The notes under the pieces were generated by a model, which saw only the letters and a program-made list of their open reading frames with translations, ran no database searches and was not told where the DNA came from. This document shows positions 6,319 to 6,351 of a stretch of 6,351 nucleotides of DNA, piece after piece. Source of the DNA: Micromonosporaceae bacterium (GTDB taxonomy: Bacteria; Actinomycetota; Actinomycetes; Mycobacteriales; Micromonosporaceae). The stretch is taken from NCBI GenBank assembly GCA_003543035.1, contig DPJL01000470.1:5491-11841 (forward strand), in the 5' to 3' direction. The position numbers and the translations under genes were made by a program. Positions within the stretch are counted from its first letter, which is position 1. Each line of letters starts with the position of its first letter.

Positions 6319-6330
6319 CTCTTCTTTCCC
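6319..6330 (-). promoter_or_regulatory. Purine-rich ribosome binding site of deoA
   Basis: GGGAAAGAAGAG on the minus strand ends 4 bases before the ATG at 6314, with AAAGAAG about 6 bases away. It supports this start. The remaining bases to 6351 show no promoter; an upstream gene in the same operon is likely but unseen. Confidence 0.5.
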
Positions 6331-6351
6331 GTCGATCAAGACGCTGGGAAC

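Noticed and set aside
1..6351. CRISPR arrays, tRNA/rRNA genes, insertion sequences, phage or toxin-antitoxin genes, or a new multi-gene defence system
   Set aside because: No spaced repeats, cloverleaf-like segments, transposase motifs or terminal repeats were seen; all substantial stretches are explained by recognised families.

Overview
This window is high-GC DNA (about 70-75% in the lines I counted inside the adenosine deaminase and thymidine phosphorylase genes, lower around the uridine kinase gene). GTG starts, GC-rich third codon positions and the gene families point to an actinobacterium, probably a filamentous one (Micromonosporales/Streptomyces-like). The strongest pointer is a truncated CvnA-type sensor kinase, the first gene of the 'conservon' cassettes of filamentous actinomycetes. 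I cannot name genus or species.

Layout. On the minus strand, the left edge to about 1619 holds the first 539 residues of a nitrate/sulfate-sensing (NIT)-HAMP sensor histidine kinase. Its ATP-binding domain, and any cvnB/C/D partners, would lie beyond the left edge. A divergent intergenic region of about 200 bases follows, then a plus-strand P-loop uridine-kinase-like gene (1821-2480). This gene converges with adenosine deaminase (add, minus strand, 2496-3560) across 15 bases that carry a candidate two-way terminator. The add start codon lies only 18 bases from the proposed start of a plus-strand RlmA-family 23S rRNA guanine-N1 methyltransferase (3579-4412). The 3' end of that gene overlaps, by 59 bases on the opposite strand, a minus-strand DUF4272 gene (4354-5025). 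The DUF4272 gene sits 11 bases behind thymidine phosphorylase (deoA, minus strand, 5037-6314).

How the genes work together. deoA and add are the catabolic and salvage core: thymidine phosphorolysis and adenosine/deoxyadenosine deamination. The uridine-kinase-like gene would phosphorylate nucleosides. The rRNA methyltransferase is an unrelated gene in reverse orientation between DUF4272 and add, so deoA-DUF4272 and add cannot be one transcript. The sensor kinase is a separate transcription unit.

I found no tRNA, rRNA, CRISPR array, insertion sequence, prophage gene or attachment site, and no convincing undescribed multi-gene system. The observations most worth checking are the very tight add/rlmA divergent start region, where a -10-like element fits a leaderless add transcript; the 10-codon in-frame duplication in the uridine-kinase-like gene; TTA codons found only in the three peripheral genes; and the conserved-unknown DUF4272 gene apparently coupled to deoA.
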